A stretch of 40,869 nt of DNA, from positions 1 through 40,869 of the forward strand of contig JACQZR010000148.1 of NCBI GenBank assembly GCA_016213775.1. The letters are read 5' to 3'. The notes beneath the pieces were generated by a model. It made no database searches and had not been told where the DNA came from. It worked only from the letters and a program-made list of their open reading frames with translations. The DNA comes from Acidobacteriota bacterium. Its GTDB lineage: Bacteria > Acidobacteriota > Terriglobia > Bryobacterales > Bryobacteraceae. The translations under genes and the position numbers were made by a program. This document shows positions 8,312-16,738 of this stretch, in pieces. Within the stretch, counting starts at the first letter, position 1, and each line of letters starts with the position of its first letter.

Positions 8312-9004
8312 ATGCCCCAACTCCGCGCCCTGATCGACGCCATCGCCCACGGCAACGACACCCTCGCCGCGCAACTCCTCGCCGCCACCCCATCCCTAGC
8401 CGCGTGCTCCTCCCTCGACGGAGCTACCCGTCAAACCGAAAAGCCCTACTTCCTCCCCTCCATCGTCTACATCTACGCCGGCGACACGCCGCTCCACATC
8501 GCCGCCGCGGCGTATTCCGTGGACATGGTCCGCAAACTCATTGCCGTCGGCGCCAACCCCCGCTCGTGCAACCGCCATGGCGCCGAACCCATTCACTCCG
8601 CCTCGGCCGGTATCCCCGGCGCACCCTATTGGAACCCTACCGCGCAAACCGCCACCATCGGTGTTCTCGTGCAATCCGGCGCCGACCCCAACGCCCGCGA
8701 CAAACATGGCGTTGCCCCGCTCCACCGTGCCGTGCGCACCCGTTGCGCGGCCGCCGTGCAGACTTTGCTCGAACACGGCGCCGACCCTACCCTCGCCAAC
8801 AACAATGGCTCCACGCCGCTCGTCCTCGCCACCCATACCACCGCCGCGGCGGATCCGGCTCGCCCGAAGCGAAAGCGCAGCAGCAGAAAATCCTACGCCT
8901 TCTGCAGCGCGCCCGTCCGTGACTCGCGCCGTACCACCAACGCCGCCAAAACCAGCCACGCCATGTACACCGCCAGCACCACTCGCTCCGCCAGCCCGAG
9001 ATAA
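8312..9004 (+). CDS. Ankyrin-repeat protein, probably frameshifted near its 3' end
   Basis: Small cytoplasmic repeat protein that probably binds other proteins. ATG 8312 is chosen because GAGGA lies 4 nt upstream; longer in-frame extensions lack a site. Repeats are visible as GDTPLHIAAAAYSVDMVRKL, HGAEPIHSASAG, KHGVAPLHRAVRTRCAAAV and NGSTPLVLATHTT. After ATHTT the frame becomes an Arg/Ser-rich tail that overlaps the converging DUF998 gene by about 110 nt. In the next frame the text reads RGGSGSPEAKAQQQKILRLL and stops at 8922, a natural ankyrin C-terminus. One missing base near 8846-8850 would explain this. It may be a real mutation or a sequence error; the intact product would be about 203 residues. 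Confidence 0.75.
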   Translation: MPQLRALIDAIAHGNDTLAAQLLAATPSLAACSSLDGATRQTEKPYFLPSIVYIYAGDTPLHIAAAAYSVDMVRKLIAVGANPRSCNRHGAEPIHSASAGIPGAPYWNPTAQTATIGVLVQSGADPNARDKHGVAPLHRAVRTRCAAAVQTLLEHGADPTLANNNGSTPLVLATHTTAAADPARPKRKRSSRKSYAFCSAPVRDSRRTTNAAKTSHAMYTASTTRSASPR

Positions 9005-9540
9005 TGCGGCGCGCGGTGCAGAAATACCGGCGCCAGACACACGAAGAACGCCAGCAGCGACAACCCGCTCCCATACGCCAACCAGCGCAGCGCCCCGCTC
9101 CCCATCACCCGCGACAACAACACCGCCGCAATCGGAAAAGCCAGAAACGCCACCATCGCCACATTGGCATGAATCATTCCCGACACTGAAGATGGCTCCC
9201 GCCAGTGCCCGCGGGGATCAGGCGGAAACAACCCGCCAATTGCCGCTCCAATCCCCCATGCAGCCAGGCACCACACACCCCACCGCCCCAGCGCACTGCC
9301 AAATGTCATCTGAATCGCCCGCATCAACGCCAGCGACCCAATCCCAATCATCACCAGCCCAGCCCCCAGAATCCACCCCAGCCGTCCATTCATGTAGTAG
9401 CTGACAGCATCGTCCACCGTGCTCAACTCCGGCTGGATGATCTGCATCGCCGCCACCGAAGCGCCGAAACTTGCGGTCCCCGCGACGCTCAGCCAAGCCA
9501 GCGAGCCAGCGAATTGCGAAACTACCTTAACTTTAGCCAT
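8893..9540 (-). CDS. DUF998-family integral membrane protein
   Basis: 215-residue protein with about six membrane helices, for example WILGAGLVMIGIGSLALM, WGVWCLAAWGIGAAIGGLF, IHANVAMVAFLAFPIAAVLL and VVLAVYMAWLVLAALVV. The FPPDPRG and SGMIHANVA segments between helices match the DUF998 family, whose function is unknown. ATG 9540 is used because residues upstream of it show no coding character; the ribosome binding site is weak. It lies back to back with the TolC-like gene and overlaps the out-of-frame tail of the ankyrin gene. Confidence 0.85.
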   Translation of the reverse strand: MAKVKVVSQFAGSLAWLSVAGTASFGASVAAMQIIQPELSTVDDAVSYYMNGRLGWILGAGLVMIGIGSLALMRAIQMTFGSALGRWGVWCLAAWGIGAAIGGLFPPDPRGHWREPSSVSGMIHANVAMVAFLAFPIAAVLLSRVMGSGALRWLAYGSGLSLLAFFVCLAPVFLHRAPHYLGLAERVVLAVYMAWLVLAALVVRRESRTGALQKA

Positions 9541-9690
9541 ATAGGAACGTACGCAACGCACCCGCTCGTTGTTCCCCTGGCGGCCCAGTCCCTCGCTCCC
9601 TTTGCTGCGATACCATGGACTATTGGGAACTCGTCCGTCCAAAATCTCGTCTGCCCTTAGGACAGCTTTACCCAAGGAACTAATGAACCG

Positions 9691-11628
9691 ATGAAGAAGC
9701 AGATTTCTTTGTTCGCCATCTGGATTATCCTCTACGCGCAATTCCTCCCCGCGCAGCAGCCAGGCCCGGCGCCCTCGCAGACCGAATCGCCTCTCTACAC
9801 CATCAACGGCATCCGCGGATTCCTGCAGCGTTACAAAGTCCAGGAGGTCGAGCCGATCAATATGCGGAACTCCAACCGCCTCGACTCGCTCGTCCGCGCT
9901 GGTCGCCTCTATCTCTCCCTCCAGGACACCATCGCCCTAACACTCGAAAACAACCTCGACATCGAGATCCAGCGCTACGGCCCCCGTCTCGCCGAAGCCG
10001 ACCTCCTCCGCGCCGAAGCCGGCGGTCTCATCCGCGGAATCCCCACCACCCTCAGCACCACCACCACCAACGTCGCCAACCAGGTTTCCGGCGGCGGCGG
10101 CTTGGGAACTTCGGTGGGAGCAGGGGCTGGCGGCACATCCGGATCCGCCTCCACCGGCGGCGTCGTCTTCTCCCAAAGCGGCACCACCATCCCCACCCTG
10201 GACACTCAATTCGTCACCGGCTACGGCTACAACCACCGCACCTCGATCAACTCCAACTCCTTCTCCACCGGAGTCCCCGCCTTCTCAATCGCCAGCCAGT
10301 CCCCATTCTTCAGCCTTCAGCGCGGCTTCCTCACTGGCACCAACGTCTCCCTCGATTTCAACAGCTCCCACGTCAAATCCACCGTCCCCCGGGCCGAAAT
10401 CAACCCCTACTACACCAGCAACTTCGGCTTCACCGTCAGCCAGAGCCTTCTCCGCGGATTCGGCCGCACTGTCAATAGCCGCAACATCCGCATCGCCAAA
10501 AAGCAGATCAACGTCTCCGACCTCGTCTTTGTCCAGCAGGTCCAGACAACCGTATCTTCGGTCATCAATATTTACTGGGACCTGGTGAGCTACCACCAGG
10601 ACGTCGAGGTGAAAAAGAAGGCCCTCTCCCTCGCCCAAAAACTCCTGGAGGACAATAAGAAGCAGGTCGAGATCGGTACCCTCGCCCCCATCGAAATCGT
10701 CCGTGCGGAAGCCGAAGTCGCCCGTAACCAACAGGATGTCACTGTTTCCGAAACGCGCCTCCTCCAGCAGGAAACCGTGCTGAAGAATGTCATCAGCCGC
10801 ACTGGCCCGGCCAACCCTGTCATCTCGGAAGCCCGCATCGTTCCCACTGACACCATCCGCATCCCCGACACCGAGGAGATTCGCCCTATCCAGGATCTGG
10901 TCTCCACCGCCCTCGACAAGCGTCCCGATGTTTCCCAAACACGAATCAACATCGAGACAGCCAAGATGAGCCTGGAAGGTAGCAAGTCCGCCCTCAAACC
11001 GGACCTCGGTTTCCAGGGCCAGATGCGCAATAACGGTCTCGCCGGTACAGGCGCGATCATCCCGGTTCCCGGCAGTCCCAACCAGTTCGTCTCAGTGGCC
11101 AACCCTTACTTCGTGGGCGGCTTCGGCGACGTCCTCGGCCAGTTGTTCCGCCGCAACTTCCCCGATTACAGCTTCAGCTTCCAGTTGACCATTCCGATCT
11201 CCAACCGTACCGCCCGTGCGGATATGGCCAACGACTTCCTCCGCCTCCGGCAGTCGGAACTCCGCGAACAGGCTCTCAGGAACCAGATCCGCGTCGACGT
11301 CCAGAATGCCCTCATCGCCCTTCAACAGGCGCGCGCCGGCTATCAGTCCGCCGTCAAAGCGCGTGTCTTTGCCGAACAGACCCTCGATGCTGAACAAAAA
11401 AAGTACGCCCTCGGCGCATCCACCATCTTTCTCGTAATCCAGGCGCAGCGCGACCTTGCTGTGGCCCAGGGCAATGAAGTCACTACTCTCAGCAACTACA
11501 GCCGTGCCAAGGTTTCCCTCGACCAGGCCCTCGGGATGACCCTGGATGTCAACAATATTTCCATCGACGAAGCCCGCAAAGGGCAGGTGGCTCGTCCTCC
11601 TACTACTGTTCCAATGGGGGACAAGTAG
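9691..11628 (+). CDS. TolC-family outer membrane efflux protein
   Basis: 645 residues. An N-terminal signal peptide (MKKQISLFAIWIILYAQFLP) leads to a TolC-like channel: LYLSLQDTIALTLENNLDIE is the typical first helix motif, and coiled helices are seen around 270-380 and 520-620 (LREQALRNQIRVDVQNALIA, KYALGASTIFLVIQAQRDLA). It is about 150-200 residues longer than standard TolC. Extra length includes a Gly/Ser/Thr-rich stretch at about 130-170 and long beta segments (FGFTVSQSLLRGFGR). It probably forms the outer channel of an export system, whose inner parts are not adjacent. AAGGA at 9674-9678 is 12 nt from ATG 9691; a closer ATG (9683) opens only a three-codon frame ending at 9694. Confidence 0.9.
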   Translation: MKKQISLFAIWIILYAQFLPAQQPGPAPSQTESPLYTINGIRGFLQRYKVQEVEPINMRNSNRLDSLVRAGRLYLSLQDTIALTLENNLDIEIQRYGPRLAEADLLRAEAGGLIRGIPTTLSTTTTNVANQVSGGGGLGTSVGAGAGGTSGSASTGGVVFSQSGTTIPTLDTQFVTGYGYNHRTSINSNSFSTGVPAFSIASQSPFFSLQRGFLTGTNVSLDFNSSHVKSTVPRAEINPYYTSNFGFTVSQSLLRGFGRTVNSRNIRIAKKQINVSDLVFVQQVQTTVSSVINIYWDLVSYHQDVEVKKKALSLAQKLLEDNKKQVEIGTLAPIEIVRAEAEVARNQQDVTVSETRLLQQETVLKNVISRTGPANPVISEARIVPTDTIRIPDTEEIRPIQDLVSTALDKRPDVSQTRINIETAKMSLEGSKSALKPDLGFQGQMRNNGLAGTGAIIPVPGSPNQFVSVANPYFVGGFGDVLGQLFRRNFPDYSFSFQLTIPISNRTARADMANDFLRLRQSELREQALRNQIRVDVQNALIALQQARAGYQSAVKARVFAEQTLDAEQKKYALGASTIFLVIQAQRDLAVAQGNEVTTLSNYSRAKVSLDQALGMTLDVNNISIDEARKGQVARPPTTVPMGDK

Positions 11629-11717
11629 GTCAAAAGGAAACGCCCGTACCGTATCGGAATGAATTACTTTCCGCCCTCAAGTACCACCCGAGCCCTCTCC
11701 TCTTTCTTTTCAAGCAC

Positions 11718-11748
11718 TTGCCGTTTGGCATGGCTCGTGCTCTATAAG
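11718..11748 (+). promoter_or_regulatory. Candidate sigma-54 (or sigma-70) promoter
   Basis: TGGCATGGCTCGTGCT at 11726-11741 has the GG and GC pairs at the spacing of the -24/-12 sigma-54 consensus, with mismatches at the C of TGGCAC and the first T of TTGC. The same stretch can be read as TTGCCG (11718) and TATAAG (11743) with a long 19-nt spacer. No activator gene is adjacent. Confidence 0.35.
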
Positions 11749-11754
11749 AGGCGT

Positions 11755-11888
11755 ATGAACAAAGAGGAAGGGCTCAAAGGAATGAAAGGTTGTTCCCTCC
11801 ACCAACCCCGCGTAGAGACCCCAACCGTCTGAAAACCTTCCACTTATCACCTTCACTAAACACCCACCCAACCGGTTTCTTTGAGCCC
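11755..11888 (+). ncRNA. Possible structured RNA with a short open frame
   Basis: Downstream of the promoter candidate, GGGCTCAAAG (11770-11779) is exactly complementary to CTTTGAGCCC (11879-11888), enclosing about 100 nt. Inside, GGTTG (11788-11792) pairs with CAACC (11803-11807), and AAGGTT can alternatively pair with AACCTT at 11834-11839. A 25-codon frame (ATG 11755 to TGA 11832, beginning MNKEEGLKGM) overlaps it, preceded by AAGAGG at a short distance. Either a small RNA or a leader peptide is possible; neither is recognised as a known family. Confidence 0.25.
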
Positions 11889-12013
11889 TGAAATCCTGTA
11901 AAATCTTCCGGAAGTGCCTGCGCTGGATCGGGACACTGACGGAAATTTGGCGAAACGACAATCGGTTGCCGTCCCAATCCACAAAACTTCCGGCAAATGT
12001 TACCCTGCTAGTC

Positions 12014-12484
12014 ATGTCCGCCCTCTCGTTCCGATTGGCTCGCCCCGACGAGTTCGACGCCCTTCGCCCTATCATCATCGACAGCTTCGAGCCCATCACC
12101 TGGTATAAGAAGGTGGACGACCTCTTTGGTCCCCTCAACGGCCTCAACTGGTACGCCCGCTGGCAGCTCCGGCTCGACAAAGTTCTCGCCACCCAGATTA
12201 TCCTCGTCGGCGAACAAAACACCGAAATCGCCGCCGTTGCCACTGGTACCTACACCGAATCCACCCGCCTGGGCTTCGTCGATCTCCTCGCGGTCGCGCT
12301 GCCCCATCAAGGCAAAGGACTCGGCCGCGACATGCTCCGCGGCATGCTCGATCATCTTCGTTCGCTCGGAGCGCAGCACGCCCACCTCGACTGCCTCACC
12401 GACAACGACCGGGGCAACGCCCTCTACGCCGCCGAAGGCTGGACCAACGTCACCAGTTCCAACCACTGGCTCATCAAACTCTAG
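12014..12484 (+). CDS. GNAT-family N-acetyltransferase
   Basis: 156-residue acetyl-CoA-dependent acetyltransferase. The N-terminal SFRLARPDEFDALRPIIIDS is a typical first strand and helix, ILVGEQNTEIAAVATG is the central strand pair, and LLAVALPHQGKGLGRDML is motif A with the Q-x-x-G-x-G pyrophosphate loop. LDCLTDNDRGNALYAAEGWT is motif B, where the Asn-Ala-x-x-Tyr-x-x-x-Gly pattern closes the fold. ATG 12014 is chosen over an earlier in-frame start because homologous text begins here; there is no Shine-Dalgarno sequence, and TACCCT lies 7 nt upstream, so a leaderless message is possible. The substrate is unknown. Confidence 0.9.
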   Translation: MSALSFRLARPDEFDALRPIIIDSFEPITWYKKVDDLFGPLNGLNWYARWQLRLDKVLATQIILVGEQNTEIAAVATGTYTESTRLGFVDLLAVALPHQGKGLGRDMLRGMLDHLRSLGAQHAHLDCLTDNDRGNALYAAEGWTNVTSSNHWLIKL

Positions 12485-12515
12485 TTTTTTCGCTGGACTT
12501 CAGTCCCGCCGGCTT

Positions 12516-15296
12516 TCATCGCACCATTACCGTAATCCCCGGAGACACCACCGGCTCCGTCGGCGCCGGATTCGGATCAGCGATGTTAATCTGATACGCC
12601 CCCGGCGTCTGCGCCACGTTCCATCGGAATTCGTACAGCCCCGCGACAAACCCCTCCAAAGGCGTAATCCGCACAGTCCCGAGCATCGCGTAGCCATCCC
12701 TAAGAAGGTTCGCCGTCTCCAACGGAGGCGACCCCGCGCCGGTCACAAACATCGTGACGCTCGACCCGGGCCGCGCAACATTCTCCGCGCTGTTCACCGT
12801 TCCGTCCTCATTCCGCACCTGAGGAAAGAACGTCAGGTTCCGCTTTCGCACATGCACGTAAAAGTCCGCGGATCGCGCGCCGTTCTGCCTCACCCGCACC
12901 GCCGCTGCCTCCCCCGCTAGCAGTTCCGCCGGGCTGACACATAGAACCACTCCCTTCTTGACGCTAACCAGTTGGGCCGGAATCCCCCGGAACGTCACCA
13001 CAACCCCGCCAAACTCCATCGGTGCCGCGGAATCCAACCGTAGCTCCATCTCCTCCTCCGGGTCCAGGCCGGGCACGTCCAATTGCACAATCTCTCCGGG
13101 AGAAATCCCACCGGAAAACCTGTTGAAGGCGTTGGCTGCCCGCGTAATCGCCAGCGGGTTTCTGGCTGGGGAAATTTTCCAGAGCAGTGCTGGACCCGAG
13201 TATCCGTACTTGTTTAGGGCGGAGTTCCCCGACACGTAGACGCCCCCATCCGGACCCGTCGCCACAACCGGCCAGTCGCCGGTCTCCACATAGCTCGAAT
13301 ACAGAAGCTGCTCTCCCTTGGAATCCAGGTGCGCCACAAATGGCTTCTCGGTCTCCCACCGAGGTGGCCCGGCCATCGGATCCGCAACAGGAAACGGATC
13401 GGAATAAGTAGTCCCTCCGATCCAGATGCTTCCATCCGCACCTGCACTGATCGAAGTCGGGGCATCCCGGCAATTGCCTCCCACCAACGTGGCAATTAGC
13501 GGACCTTCTCCCTCCGGACTGAACTTCATCACGTACACATCGGTCATGTAAGCCGCCCGCTGATTCCCGCGCAACCCAAACTCCCCCGACGAGTGCGGGC
13601 ACGCTGTGTCGATCCTCTTCTGGTACGCATCAGCGGAAACCGGCGGCGATCCCGATGCAGCCGCGGCCATCAGGATCTCGCCTGCTTCATTCACCGCCAC
13701 CGGACCAACCAATCCAAGCTGCTTCTCAAACACCACCCCGCCGCCCGCACCCACCTTCACGAGCCTGTCGCCGGCATTCACCACAACGTTTCCAGCCGAA
13801 TCCACAGCCATCGCAGTCACTTGAGCCAAAGCAGTGGAATATTCGATGCCAGTACCGTTTGCCGTGACCTTGGTGATCCCCGCCCACCCCGCCGTGTACA
13901 GGCTCCCTGACCCATCCGCCCCAACATGATACAAGTCCTCCGCTACTAACGCGGAATAAACCAGCGATCCCGAGGAGTCCAGTTTCGCCACGAACGAGGA
14001 AGGCCTCGCCCCGCTATAACTCCTTACTCTGACACCTGGAAAATCCGGCGACTCCGATCTCCCGGCCAGATACACTGCTCCCGATCCGTCAACCGCTATC
14101 GAATTTGCGCCTTCATGCCCTTGCCCGCCGAGATACGAGAGATATTCGATCTCGCCGGAAGGCCTCACCTTCGCCACGAAGGCATCGGACGTAACCCAGC
14201 CGCCCGCGTAAACGCGATTCGGATCCGATAGATCAAACGTGAATCCTACACTGCGCTGTAACCGGGACGCTTGCCACGTCCGTCCGCCGTCGCTGGAACT
14301 CAGCCTCCCCTCCACGAAGAGGGCGTCCGCATTGCCTGGATGAATCGACAGCCGGCCACCGCTCACTCCGTCCACTCTAGGTACCGGCAACGTCACCCAG
14401 CTTTGTCCACCGTCATCAGAGCGTAGAACCCCAGCCCAAGTGCGCGAGTAAATCCGTCCGTTTCGCGCCGGGTGCGGAATCCACTCGGAAATATCCGACG
14501 CGCTAGGCACCGGAAGCCACTGCCAGGTCGCACCGGCGTCCAAGGACCGATACACCGCTTCATAGCTGTATACAAACAAGCCATCGGCGCTCCACGGATT
14601 GGCGATCACCCGCGGGTTTCGCAATCCCGCGGGAACAGTCAGCGCTCTCCAAGTCGCTCCCGAATCCGCCGAAACGTAGGCCCTTGACCCCAGGCTGTAA
14701 TACAGCCGCCCTGCGCGGAACGGATCCACCGCGATCCTGCTCCCCTGGCAGCAGCCGCCTGCCGTCAAACCCGCGGTGAGCAGCGTCCAGTTTCTGCCTC
14801 CGTCCGTGCTCTTCAACACCCCGCCGCTCGCCGATACATACACTACCGAGGGGTTCCGCGGATCGAACGCAATCGAGTCCACGTAACCAACCCTTCCGCG
14901 GTTTCGAGCTACATCGAAGACGGTCTCCCAGGCGTTCCCATCGTCAACGCTCCGGTAGATCCCGTTCACCCCCAAAGTGAGCAACACCGGCTGCGTCAGC
15001 GGCAGCTTCACCGGAGCAATTACATCCACTTCCGGGATGTGTCCCGTGGGCAGCCATGTCTGTCCCCCGTCCCGGCTCACAATCACGGCTGAACCCGGAT
15101 TCCGCGGCTGCGCCGCATTCTTCACCGCAAGATCGAACGAGGTGGTCGACCCCGTGACGTACACATTCCCGTCCCGATCGGACGCCGTTGCGGTGATGTT
15201 GGTTCTTCCATTCCCCGAGAAAGCCTTCTCGAAGTCCAGGTTTGCTCCGTCAACCGAGCACACCAGGTAGACCGCCACCAAAAGTCTGCGAGTCAT
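12516..15296 (-). CDS. Secreted Asp-box/SBBP beta-propeller protein with TIGR03437-like C-terminus
   Basis: 926 residues with a short signal peptide (LLVAVYLVCSVDGA). From about 70 to 360 there are seven Asp-box repeats (SRDGGQTW, SVDDGNAW, STDGGRNW, SADSGATW, SLDAGATW, SDDGGQSW, SSDGGRTW), as in BNR/sialidase-like propellers. From about 380 to 700 come SBBP-type repeats (YLSYLGGQGHEGANSIAVD, GAVYLAGRSESPDFPG). The end, from about 705, contains ITRAANAFNRFSGGISPGEI, the start of the C-terminal domain described in Solibacter (TIGR03437-like), with ENVARPGSSVTMFVTGAG later. Enzyme residues of sialidases are not evident; it is probably an exported binding or structural protein. It stands alone between the GNAT gene and the metallohydrolase. 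Confidence 0.85.
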   Translation of the reverse strand: MTRRLLVAVYLVCSVDGANLDFEKAFSGNGRTNITATASDRDGNVYVTGSTTSFDLAVKNAAQPRNPGSAVIVSRDGGQTWLPTGHIPEVDVIAPVKLPLTQPVLLTLGVNGIYRSVDDGNAWETVFDVARNRGRVGYVDSIAFDPRNPSVVYVSASGGVLKSTDGGRNWTLLTAGLTAGGCCQGSRIAVDPFRAGRLYYSLGSRAYVSADSGATWRALTVPAGLRNPRVIANPWSADGLFVYSYEAVYRSLDAGATWQWLPVPSASDISEWIPHPARNGRIYSRTWAGVLRSDDGGQSWVTLPVPRVDGVSGGRLSIHPGNADALFVEGRLSSSDGGRTWQASRLQRSVGFTFDLSDPNRVYAGGWVTSDAFVAKVRPSGEIEYLSYLGGQGHEGANSIAVDGSGAVYLAGRSESPDFPGVRVRSYSGARPSSFVAKLDSSGSLVYSALVAEDLYHVGADGSGSLYTAGWAGITKVTANGTGIEYSTALAQVTAMAVDSAGNVVVNAGDRLVKVGAGGGVVFEKQLGLVGPVAVNEAGEILMAAAASGSPPVSADAYQKRIDTACPHSSGEFGLRGNQRAAYMTDVYVMKFSPEGEGPLIATLVGGNCRDAPTSISAGADGSIWIGGTTYSDPFPVADPMAGPPRWETEKPFVAHLDSKGEQLLYSSYVETGDWPVVATGPDGGVYVSGNSALNKYGYSGPALLWKISPARNPLAITRAANAFNRFSGGISPGEIVQLDVPGLDPEEEMELRLDSAAPMEFGGVVVTFRGIPAQLVSVKKGVVLCVSPAELLAGEAAAVRVRQNGARSADFYVHVRKRNLTFFPQVRNEDGTVNSAENVARPGSSVTMFVTGAGSPPLETANLLRDGYAMLGTVRITPLEGFVAGLYEFRWNVAQTPGAYQINIADPNPAPTEPVVSPGITVMVR

Positions 15297-15337
15297 ATCT
15301 CTAAGACCCGAACCACCCGCGTTTCAGCTACACCTGC

Positions 15338-16738
15338 TCACTTACCCGGCTCAATCTCCACCTCAATAAACTCACTCCCGTTGATGACATTCTCCAAGTC
15401 CGTCCGCCACGGCTGCGGCTGATCCAAAAAGTCCTTCTCATACTTCTCAAAGAACTTGTTCTTCTTTGCCTTTGTCGTCGCCCAAATCGTCTTCGGGTCG
15501 ATCGCCGGCTTCCTCTTTGCCAACTCCGCCGCGTAATTGCGCGTGTTGCTCACGCGCGTCGCCAGATCCACCAGCAGCTTACACTCCGGAATCGGATTGT
15601 AGAACTCCCGCTCGGTCGACACCACGGCCTTTGCCGTCGGCTTCTTCCCTCCAGCGGGCACAGGCAGAATCGTATCCAGCAACTCGTACACGCTATTCGC
15701 CACCACCTTCTTCGACTTCCGCTCCGACGCCGGCGGCGGTGTGGCATTGATACTGCCGTGATGACCCACTTTCAAAAAGTCCACCGGCTTGCTCAAATGC
15801 CCCGCGCGGTGTTTCTCCCACATCACGTTCCAGCTTCCGTTGTGCTTGCCATCCTGGAACTCGCCCTCCCACTCCGCATCGCCCACAAACAGCAGCCGCC
15901 GCTTCTTCCACTCAATCAGCAGCACCACGCTCAGATTATTCTGAATCGACGACTCCTTCGCCGCGAACGCCAGACCGTTCGACACCATCCTCGATTGCAG
16001 CCGCTCGAAGTCCGTGTCGCTGATGTTCCACGGTGTTTCCACCTTCGTGGCCGGCGCGTCCACATCCCCGGGTGCGCCACCCGCCAACGCGCTCATTCCG
16101 CGCATGCCTTTCAACGTCTTATCCGCGTCCTCGCCAAGATAGAAGTGATCCACATCCATCTCCGGCGCCAGCACATGAATCTCGGTATCCGCAGGCAGCT
16201 TCAGCCCCAGGTCCTTCGGCTTCAACCCCGAATGCACGTACAATGGGTCGATCTTGTTGTCCGCCGGTATCTTTTTCATCAACAGATCATCGGCCTGCTG
16301 ATTGCTCACCCCATAAAGACCGGCCAGTGCGGACATCTCGTCGCTCAACGGACGCCCGCTATCCACCAGCCCCTGCATCGTCTTCGCCGCCAGCTTCCGC
16401 ATGCCGCGTACTCCTTCCGCCTGCGGATGATCGGGGTCCATTGCCACGCTCAGCCACACATTCCGAACCTCGACGTCCGTGAACCAGTCCGCGTCGAAGC
16501 CCTTGATGTGGTCCTCATGCCGGTGCGTCGCCACAATCAGATCCAGCCGCTTCTTCTTGCCCTTGCCCTTCGGCAACTCCGTCTTCAGATGCTCAATCGA
16601 CGACTTCAGCAGTTCGTCGCCGCCCTTCTTGCCGCAGTCAATCAGGATGTGAAAACCATCCTTCCCGCCAGGAATACGCACGTAAATGCAATCCCCGCAT
16701 CCTACGTTGTAGGCCCGTATCAGCAGCTTATCTGCCAT
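15338..16738 (-). CDS. ComEC/Rec2-like metallo-beta-lactamase-fold protein
   Basis: 466-residue soluble protein with no signal peptide or membrane helix. The metal-binding set is complete: THRHEDH (H72, H74, D76, H77), FVGDAE (D287) and GHHGS (325-329), and the opening NVGCGDCIYVRIPGG with LIDCGKKGG is the first hairpin of ComEC-like hydrolases. A long insertion (about 90-260) separates motif 2 from the rest, and a Lys-rich C-terminal extension (about 340-466) is unassigned. The stand-alone form without the ComEC channel suggests a nuclease or phosphodiesterase acting in the cytoplasm. AGGAG lies 7 nt before ATG 16738. It overlaps the preceding metallopeptidase gene by 19 nt, so the two are coupled. 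Confidence 0.85.
   Translation of the reverse strand: MADKLLIRAYNVGCGDCIYVRIPGGKDGFHILIDCGKKGGDELLKSSIEHLKTELPKGKGKKKRLDLIVATHRHEDHIKGFDADWFTDVEVRNVWLSVAMDPDHPQAEGVRGMRKLAAKTMQGLVDSGRPLSDEMSALAGLYGVSNQQADDLLMKKIPADNKIDPLYVHSGLKPKDLGLKLPADTEIHVLAPEMDVDHFYLGEDADKTLKGMRGMSALAGGAPGDVDAPATKVETPWNISDTDFERLQSRMVSNGLAFAAKESSIQNNLSVVLLIEWKKRRLLFVGDAEWEGEFQDGKHNGSWNVMWEKHRAGHLSKPVDFLKVGHHGSINATPPPASERKSKKVVANSVYELLDTILPVPAGGKKPTAKAVVSTEREFYNPIPECKLLVDLATRVSNTRNYAAELAKRKPAIDPKTIWATTKAKKNKFFEKYEKDFLDQPQPWRTDLENVINGSEFIEVEIEPGK

Larger units (their letters stand above)
11629..12013. other. 385-bp gap with promoter-like and structured sequence
   Basis: No protein-sized gene is supported. The segment contains a promoter candidate at 11718-11748, a 25-codon open frame at 11755, a long-range inverted repeat (11770-11779 with 11879-11888) and a 10-bp perfect palindrome CTTCCGGAAG at 11905-11914. 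Each is listed separately or discussed in the findings. Confidence 0.5.

Noticed and set aside
9541-9741. Longer start for the DUF998 protein
   Set aside because: The extension overlaps the TolC-like gene's first codons on the other strand and has no family similarity.
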